A DNA stretch of 64,000 nt, from assembly GCA_025266875.1 (NCBI GenBank), contig JALLLT010000002.1, positions 1,636,150 through 1,700,149 of the forward strand. The letters are read 5' to 3'. Made by a program: the position numbers and the translations under genes. Source of the stretch: Fennellomyces sp. T-0311 (lineage: Eukaryota > Mucoromycota > Mucoromycetes > Mucorales > Lichtheimiaceae). Shown piece after piece: positions 12,528-23,434 of the stretch. The notes beneath the pieces were generated by a model. That model made no database searches. It saw only the letters and a program-made list of their open reading frames with translations, and was not told where the DNA came from. Numbering within the stretch: the first letter of the stretch is position 1; every line of letters starts with the position of its first letter.

Positions 12528-13113
12528 ATGAGTGCTCCTAGTTCCAGGTCTCGAACGTCTGCTGATGGTGACGATGAAGCAACATCCGTAAGTAAGATTT
12601 GAGCCTGTCATAACGTTACGCCGTCCGGTAGTGACGTTTTGGTAGATAACCCATCGGCAGCTCAAACTGTCTACTGCGATCGTGTTTACTACGAGGTTAT
12701 TTGTGGTCTGCCAAGACTAATGGCTTTTTTGCTTGAGAATAGCATTGCTGATGGTTCAGTGTTGATTATCCAAGGTCGCTTGCATGTTAACACCGACACC
12801 AACTAACGATGCGCTAAAGCAACTAACCTTAACATCGTTTCTGCACGAATGCGACGCTAGTGTTCAGCTAGAGGTCCGGATTGGGATAAGAGAGGCGAGC
12901 GGCAACATCGCAACGCTTGCCGATATTGTTGGTCGTCTTCGAGCGTCCAACTTGGTTGATGGTGGTGCATCGCAAATGGAGGAAATGTCCGTAGCCCACC
13001 GTACGGTTCTTGGCTTGCTGGAAGACGCGTGCATTGTGAGGGCTAGTGGTGCTGACCCTACTGATATCTTGACTCGTTTGTTGCCATTTGTGGACCGGAT
13101 TGCTTACCCTTGA
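12528..13113 (+). pseudogene. Unidentified frameshifted coding remnant
   Basis: Three coding-like blocks in a row that no longer form one frame. Block 1 (12528-12587) begins with ATG, encodes 20 residues rich in Ser, Asp and Glu, and ends at a perfect GTAAGT donor. Block 2 (about 12632-12806) reads DVLVDNPSAAQTVYCDRV and on to GRLHVN, then stops. Block 3 (12784-13113) encodes 110 residues from MLTPTPTNDALK to FVDRIAYP. Blocks 2 and 3 overlap in different frames, and the block 1 donor does not join block 2 in phase, so at least one indel is needed. Coding-like text with stops continues to about 13410. I do not recognise the family. It could be an old host gene or a transposon-derived sequence. 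Confidence 0.35.
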
Positions 13114-15428
13114 CCTTGTGGAAGACCAGTTTGGTCTGCGTTGAGAGACAGCTACAAGTGGATCTGGTTACTGCTCAACTGCCTCTTCAGAGTTCTATTT
13201 AGACAAAAGCCAGTGCTGAAGCAAACGCTAAAGCTAACAAAGTGTCATTACCGAGTTTCGGATAGTAGTACCGAGCAGATTCCAAAGGTGATAGCAGTGA
13301 TACTGGCTGCAAGACAGGAGATGTTAGGGTGTGTTCATGATGCTAGTCGTGGTGATTTCAGAAAGAAAAGTAATTACTGGAGAGGTTTTGCAGATCTCGT
13401 CTGCTTTTAATGGCTTAATAACCGTAATACGAATTAATTACTAAAATGGCAGCCCGATGTTTTTATGGCAGATAACTTCGTTTTTTCATTTTTACGGGAA
13501 GTTAAAAGTCCTGTGGCGTATTTTTTTCAGACCTTCCGATACTGTGCTTTGTCGAATATGAAGTGATTTTGACAGCTATTAGGTCTAGCAGTCTTTGAGA
13601 AGCAGTTCTCACAAACAGAGCCTCGATTCGAAAAATGTGACACGAATTTCCTTATATACTATTATCAGTAATCATTTTGAGAACGCCCAGCGATATTTGA
13701 TTTTTGGAAATACTGTACTACACAAAAACAAAAGGGCATTCCTTAGAAGCTACATCTTACTTCTACGGTATCTTCTTTCCTTTAGTTTTCATTAGACATT
13801 AAGTAGGCTGACAAATGCTTTAGAGCTATGGCTATTATGATTCAAGGTGTCGTAACCGGGGATCCTGTTTACAGAACGATAGAAGCCAGATTATTTCCTA
13901 AAAAAACACAGTGTCCGTAGCGGAGAGTAATAATGCACCAGTGATGTGGTAGTATAGATGATTCGTGCAAACATGAGCATCACATTCCTATCGAAAGCTA
14001 AACTACACAGGCCGGCATCGTATTTGTGATTATGTCTGTCGATACTTATTTAATCTTTTTTTAATCTTGCTTTTCATCGCATCAGTAGCGAACGCCACTT
14101 GTCGTTTTGGTAGCAGGTGCGTAACTATTAGTTACAACCGAAACTTAAAATTTCAAATGGATAGGAGGCAAAGATATGTACTTACGATTCAAATTTATCG
14201 TAATCCCAGATTAGTCTTCGTCTTTAATAACGAAAGTATGGAAAAAAGCACGATTTTCGATATTGTTCCGTTCCAACAGATTCTTGAATGGGAGCAGTCA
14301 TGCTTGATTATTCTGCTACTTAATATATCTACTTTCAAAAGGTTTTCTGGATGGGAAGACAGGTCAAGCATTATAACTTCAATATATATGATTGTCATAT
14401 AATAAAAAATCGTCTTGCTCGTTATGCTCGCGCTTTGGTCACCTGCGTGAATTCAAGCACACATATAAAATTCTCAAGCTGGGGTTGGCACGGTACATAA
14501 CATTTTCATTTCAGCGGAGGATTGAACTAATACATCTCAAGCATATGTATACTGGAGAGGTACGGCTCACAGTTTGATTTAGATGACACTGTCACCCGGC
14601 GATCATTTATGCAAATGCATAACAAAAGTGAGAATGCACACCATATTTATGTGCCACAGCATCAATATCTGGTGCGACCTGTCTTGCATAGAGAATTTGC
14701 GGAGCAAACGTGTTTGAGATACGTCAATTTGCATGATGCGACTTTGTGTCACCATCAAACCTTTTGTTTACGATATTTAAATACACAGTAGCGAATTTAC
14801 ATTCGTTAAAATTTTGTACGAGACAGAAAAGACGAATTTTCGCTCTACATAGAGGGAAAACTGCAACACACACTGTCTGGTCTTCCTGAATCCCGCGCAA
14901 CTACGTAAAACAGTATCCAGTTTCTTATGTTGAATGTTGGGTACCGGGTATTAGCTTTGAACAACATGTGAATAGTACAATTAACGCCGTTTTAAGCCAT
15001 CGGAATACTTCCGTTCACAACAGCACATGCTTTCATAACAAATGCAATCACTAAGTAAATTAATTGAGACAAGTGATACTATTCCTCGAAAGGAAAAGTG
15101 GCAGAGTGTGGTTAAGGACAGTCTGCTACCCTATTATACTGATAAAAGCAAAGTGCACCACCAGAATAAAGATGATTATCCAGGTTCCTAAAAAGAGTAG
15201 AAACTGTATAATGTATTGCAAGCAGCACCTGTTAGATTGGATCCACCTTTTTACTACGTGCAGTGGAAAGGTAGTGGATGCGGTTTGATTTATCTCTGTT
15301 CAGTACTGACGTACAAAACTGGAGGTATGGTATCTTTTCTTTCTAATATAACTGTTTATCCACTCGCTGGATTGACCAGCTTTAAAGTTCGTTAGATGCG
15401 CCTTTACGTTCTCCAAAGCGCATTAACA

Positions 15429-15467
15429 CTTACATCAAAGTGATCCAATCACTTGACGACATGTAAG
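15429..15467. repeat. Hairpin-forming inverted repeat
   Basis: Outer arms CTTACAT (15429-15435) and ATGTAAG (15461-15467) enclose a perfect inner stem, AAGTGAT (15438-15444) and ATCACTT (15448-15454), with a 3-base loop. It lies just before the MITE-like element and may be part of a decayed mobile element. Confidence 0.5.
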
Positions 15468-15550
15468 CATGTTAGTAGTATATTGTGTTGCTTAGCTTCT
15501 GATATAACGGTTTATCCAACTAACTACATACTACTTCAAGTAAACCTTGC

Positions 15551-15775
15551 TACCGTTGGATGAGTCAGAAACGCGATTGAAGTCATAACTTCGGCACCTT
15601 TTTTTTGCCTCATCCAGCGATCATACACTATTAGTACGATAATATGACTTACAGTGATTATAAAAGCGCATCCAATGATTTATACAACTAATCGAAATAA
15701 GAATCAAACGGGAAATCATCTTCGAAAGTACGCAAAATCAGGTATAGACATGTTTTCTGACTCATCCACCGACTA
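15551..15775. mobile_element. MITE-like element with terminal inverted repeats
   Basis: GTTGGATGAGTCAGAAA at about 15555-15571 is matched in reverse complement by TTTCTGACTCATCCACC at about 15754-15770, one mismatch over about 18 bp. Both ends are flanked by a TA dinucleotide (15551-15552, and 15774-15775), as expected for a Tc1/mariner-type target site. The interior of about 180 bp is AT-rich and has no ORF. A small non-autonomous DNA transposon is the simplest reading. Whether other copies exist in the genome cannot be tested here. Confidence 0.45.
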
Positions 15776-17099
15776 AAATAATTTGGTTTATTAGGAATAA
15801 AAATACAGTGTTCTTCTTCTCTCTACGTGTGCTTACCGTCAGAAAGGTTGAGCACCATAAGAAACATCGCATCAGATACGTAGTGCGGCCATACTAACCA
15901 AAAAATGCGCCCACTATTAGACAAGTCTAGTCATTAGTTTGCTTTACTTTCTCGCTCTTTGTGCTCAATTACTCTCTGCAGGATTGATAGCGAGAGAAAG
16001 TTAAAAGTTTATGCATGTGCAACTAGAACCGTATTCGTACATGAAATTATGAGAGAAAGGGAAATATATACGTGAGTACTGGCTTTATACGCTTACCGAA
16101 AATCTTTCAATAAGGTATGTATATATAGCGCGCCTCGATTAACATATACAAAATATTTCTAATTTCCCCAATGGAATGTCTACATGATCGCCGAGCCATT
16201 GAGTTGGATATATTTAGCATTTACAAATTAGATAGGTCAATTCACGTACGAGGTACCCGAGTAAACGATTAGAACACAATGTTTAATATGGATTAGCTTG
16301 CCACATCTTGACCCTATGAAGTTCACTTTGTCATTTTTTTTCCATATTGGAAAAAGCCCGCAATATCACTGAGAGTCTATATGTACGGTGGTATGATGCG
16401 TTCTGTTTGGTCGTATTTAGCTTGATGTTTCTACTTGGTATGCAACACATACTTTTGCATCTTGGAGGAAATTTTCTGAGCATTAGAAGAGGATGTTCGT
16501 ATGTTGGTGGTACGCATTTAGGTAAATTTCCTTTGACAAACGACTTCGTACTTTTGGAAAGTTATATTTAATTTCATAGATGTATAGTTTATACATGATG
16601 TGTTCTAAGTGGAGCCTTACCTCCAGAGAACGTCGAGATTTTAAAAAACTAAAATGGAAGAAAGAGAAGTCTAAAATCATATGCACTATTTAGACCACAA
16701 GATGCATGATGTCACAGAATACTTCCCATGTGATGGTATATTATAGAACAAATACCTTATCCTAGATTCTTTTGAACCGTTTACTTTTGCCACAATCTCA
16801 CCAGAATGCTTTTTTCGGAATAAGTAAAATGTCGATCCGCATATCAGTGAATTTAATCGGCAACTTAGATTTTTGGTGGCGGTAACTCCTGGTTTTGGGC
16901 TAATGCAATTTAATGAGCGAGATCCACAGTTTCACAAGGTGACTAGCTCAAAATTCTGCATATGAGACCTGTTCAGCGCGTCTTAAATATTCCAGGGAAG
17001 TCGTATATATATGCATTTTTTAATGATAACTACCAAAATTGTAATGAAGACATTAATAAACCAAGGCGTGGTGCAATGAGATACAAAATATAGCGCTTT

Positions 17100-18026
17100 T
17101 TACGAGGATACAGTTCCTGTCTGTTTGTCCATCGAAAACTTGCGCCTGATCCAGCAGAGCGGAAGGCTATTGAAAACACGTTTGTAACCAGTGTTGGATG
17201 TGCGCTGCCCTAACATGGAAACATCGACGGATAGTCGGAGCGGAATAACGTAACGCACTGCACCTTGATTGTTGTCTGCATTAAAGTATCGGGAATGTGC
17301 ATTTTGTTTGTTGTTCCCATCGTCAGTCACCAGTGATACACTGCTGACGCTGCTAGTACTGTCTGGAATCGTCGATGGGAGCTGTGTGCTTACCAGGTAC
17401 GACAGTTGCCACGATGATGGAGTATATGACATATTATAGATCTTCGCGGCTAGCCTTTCTTGGAGCTGTCTTGATTGAATACTTCGGATGCCACAGCGAT
17501 GAATTCCTACACGACGTGTTTGTCGGACAATGCGTTGCGGCTCTATTGCGATCTTTTCTCGGTAGCGTCTTGTATCCTTAAGGAACGATGATGTGAACCC
17601 AGTATCATGAAGAATCTCTAGGTGCCGTAGCGTGGGCACATCTGTCGATCCGTCGCACCGGTATCGTTTGAAGTAATTTTTGTTCTCACTAGGGGTGAAT
17701 GTTGCGCGTAGCGTGGTTTCGTCAAATGAGTCAAAGGAGTATCGGCAAGTCCACTTTCCTCGGCCTTCTTGGTCAATCATTGTTGTCAGCTGAACATCGG
17801 GAAGCAGGTAGCATTGTAACGCTTGGCACACGAGTGATCGAAAGCGTCGCGATGTCCGAGCCAAGGTGTATAACGCAATAAAATCGAGTTCAGGGCATAG
17901 AAGCAAGTAGAGAAGGACATCGTCAGAAAGTCGGTATATCGGGGGAGTGCTCGGCTGCTTCTGTAGTCGAGATTTTGACGATGATGATGTCCAGCGAGAA
18001 TAATGCATTTTTGTATGGAAGCCCAT
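17100..18026 (-). CDS. F-box-like protein
   Basis: Single exon of 308 residues starting MGFHTKMHY. The open frame extends further upstream, but that part reads as AT-rich leader, so I chose the ATG at 18024-18026. Residues about 29-70 (IYRLSDDVLLYLLLCPELDFIALYTLARTSRRFRSLV) match an F-box-type helix bundle, which would bind Skp1 in an SCF ubiquitin ligase. The remainder shows no known substrate-binding repeat. It is rich in Arg and Ser and ends with LRLSVDVSML and LCWIRRKF. It stands alone in a gene-poor block, so there is no operon-like context. The F-box call rests on the helix and leucine pattern and is moderately sure; the target is unknown. Confidence 0.6.
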   Translation of the reverse strand: MGFHTKMHYSRWTSSSSKSRLQKQPSTPPIYRLSDDVLLYLLLCPELDFIALYTLARTSRRFRSLVCQALQCYLLPDVQLTTMIDQEGRGKWTCRYSFDSFDETTLRATFTPSENKNYFKRYRCDGSTDVPTLRHLEILHDTGFTSSFLKDTRRYREKIAIEPQRIVRQTRRVGIHRCGIRSIQSRQLQERLAAKIYNMSYTPSSWQLSYLVSTQLPSTIPDSTSSVSSVSLVTDDGNNKQNAHSRYFNADNNQGAVRYVIPLRLSVDVSMLGQRTSNTGYKRVFNSLPLCWIRRKFSMDKQTGTVSS

Positions 18027-18279
18027 GGTTGATGCTGTATTGTACAGATAGATACTTATATATGTCTGCTTACGATAAAAAGTGATTGATAAACGAACAA
18101 GAGTAAAATATATGAAAGGAAGGGAAAAACGACTAAAAATATGGATCAAGGAAATTTATCAATAAGGAAAGTCAGGTGGGTCTGCTTCCTGAACCATCTG
18201 CAGCTTTATTTTGAGGTAGCAAGGGGAAATTGAACCTGATAGTTCAAGAAAGCGGGGTAGCTTCGGTTGCGTATGTCGG

Positions 18280-18522
18280 CTACTTTGCCATCATTGCATC
18301 CTCGGTGGCCGACAAAGGGGCAGCAGCGCTTGCTGATCGTGAGACTTCCAGGGGGTAAGAACGACAAGAATATCGTACTGTTAAGGGTTCAAATCATACC
18401 AAATGCTGTGGTCGAATAGTTACCATCAATGACCAGCTGCATTCCACTTCTGCGTACATTCTCTCGCCTTCTTGTAACTTTTACGCGATCTTCATCCAGC
18501 TCTCTCTTAAATTTTGTGGGAT
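18280..18522 (-). pseudogene. Unidentified spliced 3' coding remnant
   Basis: Two minus-strand blocks fit together as exons. Exon A is 18424-18522, encoding PTKFKRELDEDRVKVTRRR and then ENVRRSGMQLVIDG. Exon B is 18280-18377, encoding RYSCRSYPLEVSRSA and ending ATEDAMMAK plus TAG. The 46-bp intron between them is GTAACT...TTAACAG, and the frame closes exactly. The acceptor before exon A (TTAAG) is also present. I could not find upstream exons, and no ORF of more than about 80 codons lies on this strand for the next 1.6 kb. It may be the stub of a lost gene or the end of a gene with very small exons. The family is not recognised. Confidence 0.35.
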
Positions 18523-20510
18523 CTTAACGACATAATAGCTATAAGGGGATTTAACCATGGATCTTTTTTAAAACAACACCGGATTATATCTCAGAATACT
18601 GTCGACCGATGCGATTTTTCCAAGCTGTTCTTTTCAGGTATTACACTTACGGCTGTTGCCATAATTGCCCTAATATACCCACGCATGAATCGAAAGTTGA
18701 AAATACCGAGAAAGCGAAGCCTTGCATGGTTGGCTCCCACACCGAAAAAACGCCATATCCTGTTCCTAAAGCTTCTTTTCTTTACATACAGCGAATGAGC
18801 AGATGTAGTAGGAGCAACGGTACATACCAAAGCAACAAGCGGATGCTTAAAACATTTTAATGCTTAGGGTACAGTAACATAATAAGCGAATGAAATCACC
18901 AATTTTCAATAACAAACAAACAATGAAAGTGACATTATAATTAGTGATCGTAAATCCTGCCGTGCATGATACGTACATTGAAAATGCATATGGCCACTCC
19001 CGTTACATATTGATTATGGCGTCTATAGCTGTAAGCTGCAGCATAAAAGTGAGTAAATGTAGCTTATTATATTATGCGTGTTGCTCTCCGCATGCGCAAT
19101 CTTATACTACTGCGAAGGGGTGTATATAGTTTCACTGAGTATATGTAATACGAAGCATGTATCTGAGTGGCATTATGTACTTCGCTCCATACATCACTGG
19201 TAAGATGTAAGATAAAGTTCACGAACCAACGTGATGGCACCTGTCCTGCTTTATTTGGGTTTTGCAGCTCTCTGATATATACCTCTTCCTATCAGCCTAA
19301 AGGATAGCAGTTATATACATACTTCTGGATTCATTAAATACCGTACGTTTGTACCAGTAAAAGCCCAGAATGTTTAATGGCATGGAGCACATTTACCTCG
19401 AAAAGGTAAAATTGGACGAAGCGACGCGCTTATTTAGTGAAAGCGACAATCGCATTCACTCTTGCTCCTTTGATGTAAAAGGAGAAAGTGTTCAAACATA
19501 TGGCAACACCAGTTCATAAGGAGAGAGAGAGAAAATCTTACTAACGCTACCGCTCCATTTCATCAGACAAAAATCGAAACTGTTGTATCATGATATACAG
19601 TACACCCGATCCACGCCAATCCCACTGGATCCATAAGCCTCACTGGGAAAGGCGTATGTACAACAAAGCTGCATCCGCGGACATGTGTTAAATCATATAT
19701 TGTGCAGGCATACCTGGCTTGCACAGAACCCTTCTATTCGCCTAGCTTTTGCTTTATGTATCTGGTTGTGGCTATTTTTATTACTGTCTTTTTGCATATC
19801 AATGTTTACACCACAGTACGTATCTCTGTATTAAATTGCGTTTGTCAATAGTAAATAGAGTGCTTCTCTTCCAGGGCAAGTGATGGGGCACTGTGCAACA
19901 TTGCTTTTTCAAGGGGTATCCCAAATGTAAACAAATGGCTGGAACGTTTATAATTAGTACTTTTGATGGACCAAAGCAGAATAATGTCCCTTATTTGTTA
20001 CTCCTAAGCAAACGACTGCAGCCGGCACAATAGATGCGAAATATTACCTGGGCATAATAAGTATCATAGCTGAAATGTTTGCTTTTTCGGATCCCTTAAA
20101 GTTCTGTGGAACTATATACAGGGCCAGCAAATAAACCGATCACCCCTGGCCGGATCATTTGAAGATCATCCTAACGTGGTGTAATTTGTGGAAGCGGGAA
20201 GAGATCACAAACGAGGGGGTGTACGAGAAAAAATACCCCGAAAATGACAGCAATTCATATGTATTGTAGACGGGAGCTAATCGTACTGTAGTGCAAAAGA
20301 AGTAACAACACCTATCAATTGCAATCGTACAAATACAGCAGATTTGGTCCGTAAATCCAGTTTCACCGTTGATCTGTATCCGTACTAGTTTTACTGTGAA
20401 ATAGGAATTGCGATGCTGTGAAAGCGTATGCACTTATTTCAAAAATGTAAAATCAGGGAGTTTATATATCGGATTCAAAACGTATAAGTTAGGCGTGCCG
20501 CTCGGGCTTT
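18523..20510. other. AT-rich intergenic region
   Basis: About 2 kb between the remnant and the SDR gene. A 45-codon ORF near 19382 reads smoothly but has no recognisable domain. Nothing else is supported. Confidence 0.4.
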
Positions 20511-21503
20511 CTAAGCACGGTAATCTTTAAGCTCCTCAGAGTCCCAGCTGCAGAAAGCACCGGAGAGAGCACGAGGTGGGTTGGCGGCAAGAGCAGCCAA
20601 TACATGGCCCGCTTGTTCCGGGCGTACCATATTTCCAGACTCGTACAAGTCAATAAACTTTTGATGGTCGTCCTGCATCGAGTCTTTGCCTGATCCCCGG
20701 GTCAGTAAAAGTAATCAACACTGTTTCTCATTAAAACACTACCTTCAGAACGAAGAAGTCCTTGCATATCTGTATCTACGACACCAGGACGAATGGCAAT
20801 GCTGGTTACATCCGGCTCTTCAACTGCCAAAGTTGACGCCAAATGGTTCAAGGCGGCCTTGGATCTAAAGAAAAGATCGAGATTAGTAAGGGATCAAAAC
20901 CGACACTTCTCGATACACACGATCCATAAGCGGCCCAGCCGCGATATCCTCGGCTAGCTGCACCGGATGACACCATCACAATCGAACCCTTCGTTTTGCG
21001 CAGGTGAGGCAGTGTCTCCTGAACAAGTGAGATAATGGAGAAAAAGTTGATATCAAAGCAACTGTGCAAACGCGTAAGCCATAGTCCTGCTAAAGCCACT
21101 ATCTATACTTCGTACTGCTTGAACTCTTCTACTGAAACGTCTGCAACGGTGGAGAGCGGCTTTAGAACACTATGAAATAACCCTTGTAAGCAATTGCCAC
21201 TTTCATTTATATTGCGAAAGTTTACCCGGCATTGGCAATGAGACCGTCGACCTGACCCCATTTCTCAAGTGCCACCGCAACCGATTGCTTGACCGTTTGA
21301 TTATCGGCAACATCACCAGTTACAAGCGCGATGGAATCAGCCTTGCCCAGCTTCTCAGCCTCAGATTGCAGCTCTCCGAGCAATTCAGCGTTTCTTGCGA
21401 CAGCAACAACACGTGCATTGAATTTCGTCAATGCCAACAGGGCTGTTGCCTTGCCAATGCCACGCGACGCACCTGTGAGAATAAATACGGGAGAAGGAGT
21501 CAT
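20511..21503 (-). CDS. Short-chain dehydrogenase/reductase (classical SDR)
   Basis: NAD(P)-dependent oxidoreductase with a Rossmann fold. Five exons, 21226-21503, 21116-21169, 20921-21061, 20743-20864 and 20511-20689, give 257 residues. The cofactor motif TGASRGIG (about 10-17), the NAG motif (91-93), MVSSGAAS with the catalytic Ser, and the catalytic Y-x3-K (Tyr156, Lys160) are all intact. IRPGVVDTDMQ follows. The sequence most resembles the small fungal cytosolic reductases of the yeast Irc24/YIR036C group (benzil or sepiapterin reductase-like), but the substrate cannot be read from sequence. An in-frame ATG at 21567-21569 would add 22 basic, hydrophobic residues (MLFRRLALAGFYHIRPLAGK...), which could be a mitochondrial presequence. 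I prefer the shorter start because family members begin there. Confidence 0.9.
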
Positions 21504-21569
21504 TCTACTTTTTCCTGCAAGTGGACGAATATGGTAAAAACCTGCAAGCGCGAGACGTCTGAACAGCAC

Positions 21570-23434
21570 TTTTATAATGACCGAACGCGGACAATCCGCT
21601 GGGTGTAGTTTCGGTATGTGATGTATTCGTTACGCCATATCATGTCATGTCACCTTCCTATCGTCCAAAGTCATATCCAGTAATCTATGCGCAATCTTGA
21701 GATCATCAGCACTGTGTTTCCCCTATATCTTCAAGTGATATCCTTGCAACCGCGTTGTCAGAATGCAGATACTCACACGTTTCGATCGTAGTCATACGGA
21801 TTTAACTCAACCGCGTCGCTATCATATGACCCTTACTGACCCGATGATCGTGCTACTACTGCTTAGCCCAGCGATGGCACGTACTGTAGTGCTTATACTG
21901 GCTATAAAATGAATGACTGTACATTAGTCAAGAGTTTATCTCAACTATTTATGCTGTGATAATGTAATAAATTACCTGGAACACTTAATAGCACGTCGAA
22001 AGATCATGGGAGCTCTAAGAACCCTGACGACACCAATTCCGAACGCATTTGTATGTAGAAGAGATAGTATCTTGTGAGTACATGGTTGCAGTTTAAATGC
22101 ATTCATATAATGCTGGAAATAATGTGCATTAAGTTATGTATTCACTATGTCAAAGAACGTGGTTCTGTTTCTCCTACTAAAGATCCATATACAGGTGAAA
22201 GCTTCTTATATAAGGTAATACAAAAGCTTATGCCATTTGATTTGTAAGCTGTTGAAAAAGTGGTTGCCAGTCATCACTTTTCATATGTACCATCTACCGT
22301 AGGATCGTCATAAAGGTGAATCATCAGCGATTTTGGTACGTCTTTTGTCTTCCTATGAATGACACCTTTTATAGCTTGAGTTTGCTTTGTATGATATCCT
22401 TTGATCACATTGCTAGTAATTGCTGTCGTAACAATAAATGCATACACAAATCGTGGTGAAGTGTCACACAGACCGCCAGGGAACTTGACAGGTACTTTCT
22501 AACAGCCGTTATGCTTCACTTCCTTGGTCAACGCTTTTTGTATGTCAACGGGCGATTTGCATACTACTGCTATAAAGCATGGCCTGGCGAAACTGAAGGG
22601 CTGAACACGTATATGCGCTAGCAACAGTCTAAGACCCTGAAGTCCTTAATCGAAATTGTTCTGCAATTTGTGAAACGCGCGCTTTAAAACTTTTCACGGG
22701 CCATCGGGATCTAGCCATTTACATAGTGGAGGGTTTTACCTTTTTTCTTTCATATGAGTTTCTACTTAAAGAGCGTCGATACACTATTTTCCTTTCAGCC
22801 GGCATTGAAGGTCCTTCGTCGCAATGAAGGCAAGTTGCTTCTATTGTATCGGTAATCTGACTGATAATATAACAGCGATATATTCCACGTGGGATGCTAT
22901 TTTGTAGACCGAAGTGTACGACATAACAGTCGTCTAGAAAAAGAAAGTAAGTTTGGACCCGCGACGCGTTGCAGCGGGCAGTTTAACCAAATGCATAAAA
23001 GAACGGGCGCCATTGAAATATCAAGTCCAGCTGGCGCAGCCTTACTGGATCAGCTGTCTTATCCTTAAACAAATGCACTAAGTTTTTGTTATATTCACTG
23101 GTGCATGGTTGATTACGTTATGTCCCACCAGGTTCCCACCAGCGGAACACTTTTTGCCCAGCAATAAATAACCTGGTTAATATGAAAACGAGTGGGTTGA
23201 CAGGAAGATTCCACCATGAGGTTTGCGACATGTCGCCAATGGGAAACAGGAACCTGGCAACGTGGCGGTCAATTGTAATGGCGTTGTCAGGAGTATGTTT
23301 ACAGGACATAATAGCAGGTGTACGGAATAGGAAGCAAAGAAAACAGTGGCAACATGCTGCTGAGTTGAAGACGGGTTAAAGCATTTTTTGGGCACTCGGT
23401 GCCCTTTGTACCTGGTTGTTTCCGCTCTTTATCA
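21570..23434. other. Intergenic region, divergent promoters of SDR and ArfGAP genes
   Basis: About 1.9 kb between divergently transcribed genes. No ORF with a recognisable domain. It must hold both promoters. Confidence 0.4.

Larger units (their letters stand above)
13411..17099. other. AT-rich gene-poor region
   Basis: About 3.7 kb with no recognisable gene. ORFs are short, AT-rich and unlike proteins. It contains a hairpin and a MITE-like inverted-repeat pair (listed separately), and a direct repeat of about 20 bp with sequence TATAAC(T/G)GTTTATCCA, near 15347 and 15501. Confidence 0.5.

Noticed and set aside
19382..19519. 45-codon ORF beginning MEHIYLEKVKLDEATRLF
   Set aside because: Coding-like by eye but short, with no partner exons or domain.
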